Shown in pieces: positions 5,806 through 6,989 of a DNA stretch of 6,989 nucleotides (position 1 is the stretch's first letter; each line of letters opens with the position of its first letter). The stretch is from the NCBI GenBank assembly GCA_037445815.1, contig JBBIJV010000187.1, forward strand, positions 1 through 6,989, in the 5' to 3' direction. The position numbers were made by a program, and so were the translations under genes. The stretch is from FEN-1219 sp037445815 (GTDB taxonomy: Bacteria > Pseudomonadota > Gammaproteobacteria > Steroidobacterales > Rariloculaceae). The notes beneath the pieces are model-generated. The model made no database searches. It had not been told where the DNA came from and saw only the letters and a list, made by a program, of their open reading frames with translations.

Positions 5806-6989
5806 TCGTTTGCAGATTGCCAACGATGCCAGCCTCTTCCATGGTCTCGACCATCCGCGCCGCGCGGTTGTAGCCGATCTTGAGCCGGCGCTGGATGCCG
5901 GAGATCGACGCCTTGCGCGTTTCGGTCACGATCCGGACTGCCTGATCGTAGAGGGGATCTTGCTCGCCGTCCAACTCGGTGAGCGGCCCCGTGGGCTCGA
6001 CGCCGGCCAGCTCGCCCGCGGGACCATCGAGGACGTTGTCGATGTAGCTCGGCTCGCCGCTCGCGCGCAGCGCCTTGACGACGGCGTGCACCTCGTTGTC
6101 GGAGACGAACGCGCCATGGACGCGGATTGGCATCGACGTACCCGACGGCAGGTACAGCATGTCGCCGTGACCGAGCAGGTGCTCGGCGCCGATCTGGTCA
6201 AGAATCGTGCGCGAGTCGACTTTCGCGGACACCTGGAACGCGATGCGGCACGGGATGTTGGCCTTGATGAGGCCCGTGATCACGTCGACGGACGGCCGCT
6301 GCGTCGCGACGATCATGTGAATGCCCGAGGCGCGCGCCTTCTGCGCGAGCCGCGCGATGAGCTCCTCGACCTTCTTGCCGACCATCATCATCATGTCGGC
6401 GAGCTCGTCGATGATGACGACGATGAACGGCAGGGGTGTAAGCTCGGGCGCCGTCTCGCCCTCTTGCTCGGGCACGAACGTCGGATCCGTGAGCGGCGTG
6501 CCGTTCGCGATCGCGTCGTTGACCTTGCGGTTGTAGCTCGACAGATGCCGCACGCCTAAGCCCGCCATCAGCGCGTAGCGGCGCTCCATCTCCGCGACGC
6601 ACCAGCGCAGCGCGTTCGCGGCCTGCTTCATGTCCGTGACGACGGGCGCGAGCAAGTGCGGAATGCCTTCGTAGACCGACAGCTCGAGCATCTTCGGGTC
6701 GATCATGATCAGCCGCACGTGCTCGGGCGTGGACTTGTAGAGCAGGCTCAAGACCATCGCGTTCAGCGCGACGGACTTACCGGAGCCCGTGGTGCCCGCG
6801 ATCAACAGGTGCGGCATGCGCGCGAGATCGGCGACGACGGGCTGCCCGCCGATGTCCTTGCCGAGCGCGAGCGTGAGCGGCGACTTGAGCTCGTCGTACG
6901 CGGCGGACTTCACGATCTCGCCGAGCGCGACGATCTCGCGCACTTCGTTCGGAATCTCGAGGCCCACGTACGGCTTGCCGGGAATGATC
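5759..6989 (-). CDS. ftsK: DNA translocase FtsK, C-terminal motor and gamma domains (N-terminus beyond window)
   Basis: ATP-driven, septum-bound DNA pump that moves the chromosome terminus and activates XerCD recombination at dif during division. The frame is open to the window edge; the residues just inside it read IIPGKPYVGLEIPN, a conserved stretch at the start of the motor domain, so the membrane domain and linker lie outside. Walker A is GTTGSGKS (bases 6773-6796) and Walker B is FIVVIIDELADMM. The ATQRPSVDVITGLIKANIPC segment is typical of FtsK/SpoIIIE. The C-terminal winged-helix gamma domain is complete, with ASISGIQRRLKIGYNRAARM, the signature that reads KOPS sequences and contacts XerD. 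The tail ends in a proline-rich APPPPAAD. The gene is intact where visible and is the first visible gene of the block, followed by lolA, which overlaps it. Confidence 0.98.
   Translation of the reverse strand, partial: IIPGKPYVGLEIPNEVREIVALGEIVKSAAYDELKSPLTLALGKDIGGQPVVADLARMPHLLIAGTTGSGKSVALNAMVLSLLYKSTPEHVRLIMIDPKMLELSVYEGIPHLLAPVVTDMKQAANALRWCVAEMERRYALMAGLGVRHLSSYNRKVNDAIANGTPLTDPTFVPEQEGETAPELTPLPFIVVIIDELADMMMMVGKKVEELIARLAQKARASGIHMIVATQRPSVDVITGLIKANIPCRIAFQVSAKVDSRTILDQIGAEHLLGHGDMLYLPSGTSMPIRVHGAFVSDNEVHAVVKALRASGEPSYIDNVLDGPAGELAGVEPTGPLTELDGEQDPLYDQAVRIVTETRKASISGIQRRLKIGYNRAARMVETMEEAGIVGNLQTNGFREVLAPPPPAAD

Noticed and set aside
5450..6559. Plus-strand open frame of 369 codons opposite ftsK and lolA
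   Set aside because: It lies opposite conserved FtsK motor motifs, is rich in Asp, Arg and His, and looks like a shadow of GC-rich coding sequence.

Overview
The window is high-GC bacterial DNA, probably from a gammaproteobacterium. The evidence for that is the right half, which carries ftsK, lolA and serS in the order known from the gammaproteobacterial ftsK-lolA-rarA-serS chromosomal region. A LolA homologue and many exported proteins fit a Gram-negative cell envelope. The taxonomic call is inference. There are no RNA genes, insertion sequences, CRISPR arrays or phage genes that I can see.

Right half (about 3416-6989, all minus strand): a tightly packed block read from high to low coordinates. 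It holds the C-terminal part of the DNA translocase FtsK (its start lies beyond the window), the periplasmic lipoprotein chaperone LolA (overlapping the ftsK end), a small four-helix VanZ-family membrane protein (TTG start one base after the lolA stop), and seryl-tRNA synthetase (ATG four bases after the vanZ-like stop, with no visible ribosome binding site). The overlaps and tiny gaps suggest one operon with translational coupling. The VanZ-like gene sits where rarA is found in many relatives.

Left half (about 1-2145, minus strand): three genes in the same direction, all for exported proteins. They encode a SnoaL/NTF2-fold lipoprotein, a secreted TIM-barrel protein of the hydroxypyruvate-isomerase/xylose-isomerase-like type with a twin-arginine N-terminus, and a partial secreted protein with a carboxypeptidase-regulatory-like beta-sandwich followed by a CxxCH haem-attachment motif. 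They look like an accessory metabolic cassette for a substrate handled outside the cytoplasm, but the substrate cannot be read from the sequence.

Middle (2337-3239, plus strand): a secreted alpha/beta hydrolase, divergent from the SnoaL-like gene across a 191-base region that must carry both promoters, and convergent with serS across a 176-base region with GC-rich hairpins. No stretch without a gene exceeds 300 bases. Nothing here clearly amounts to a new system. The most interesting points are the exported isomerase/SnoaL/haem cassette and the replacement of rarA by a VanZ-like gene.
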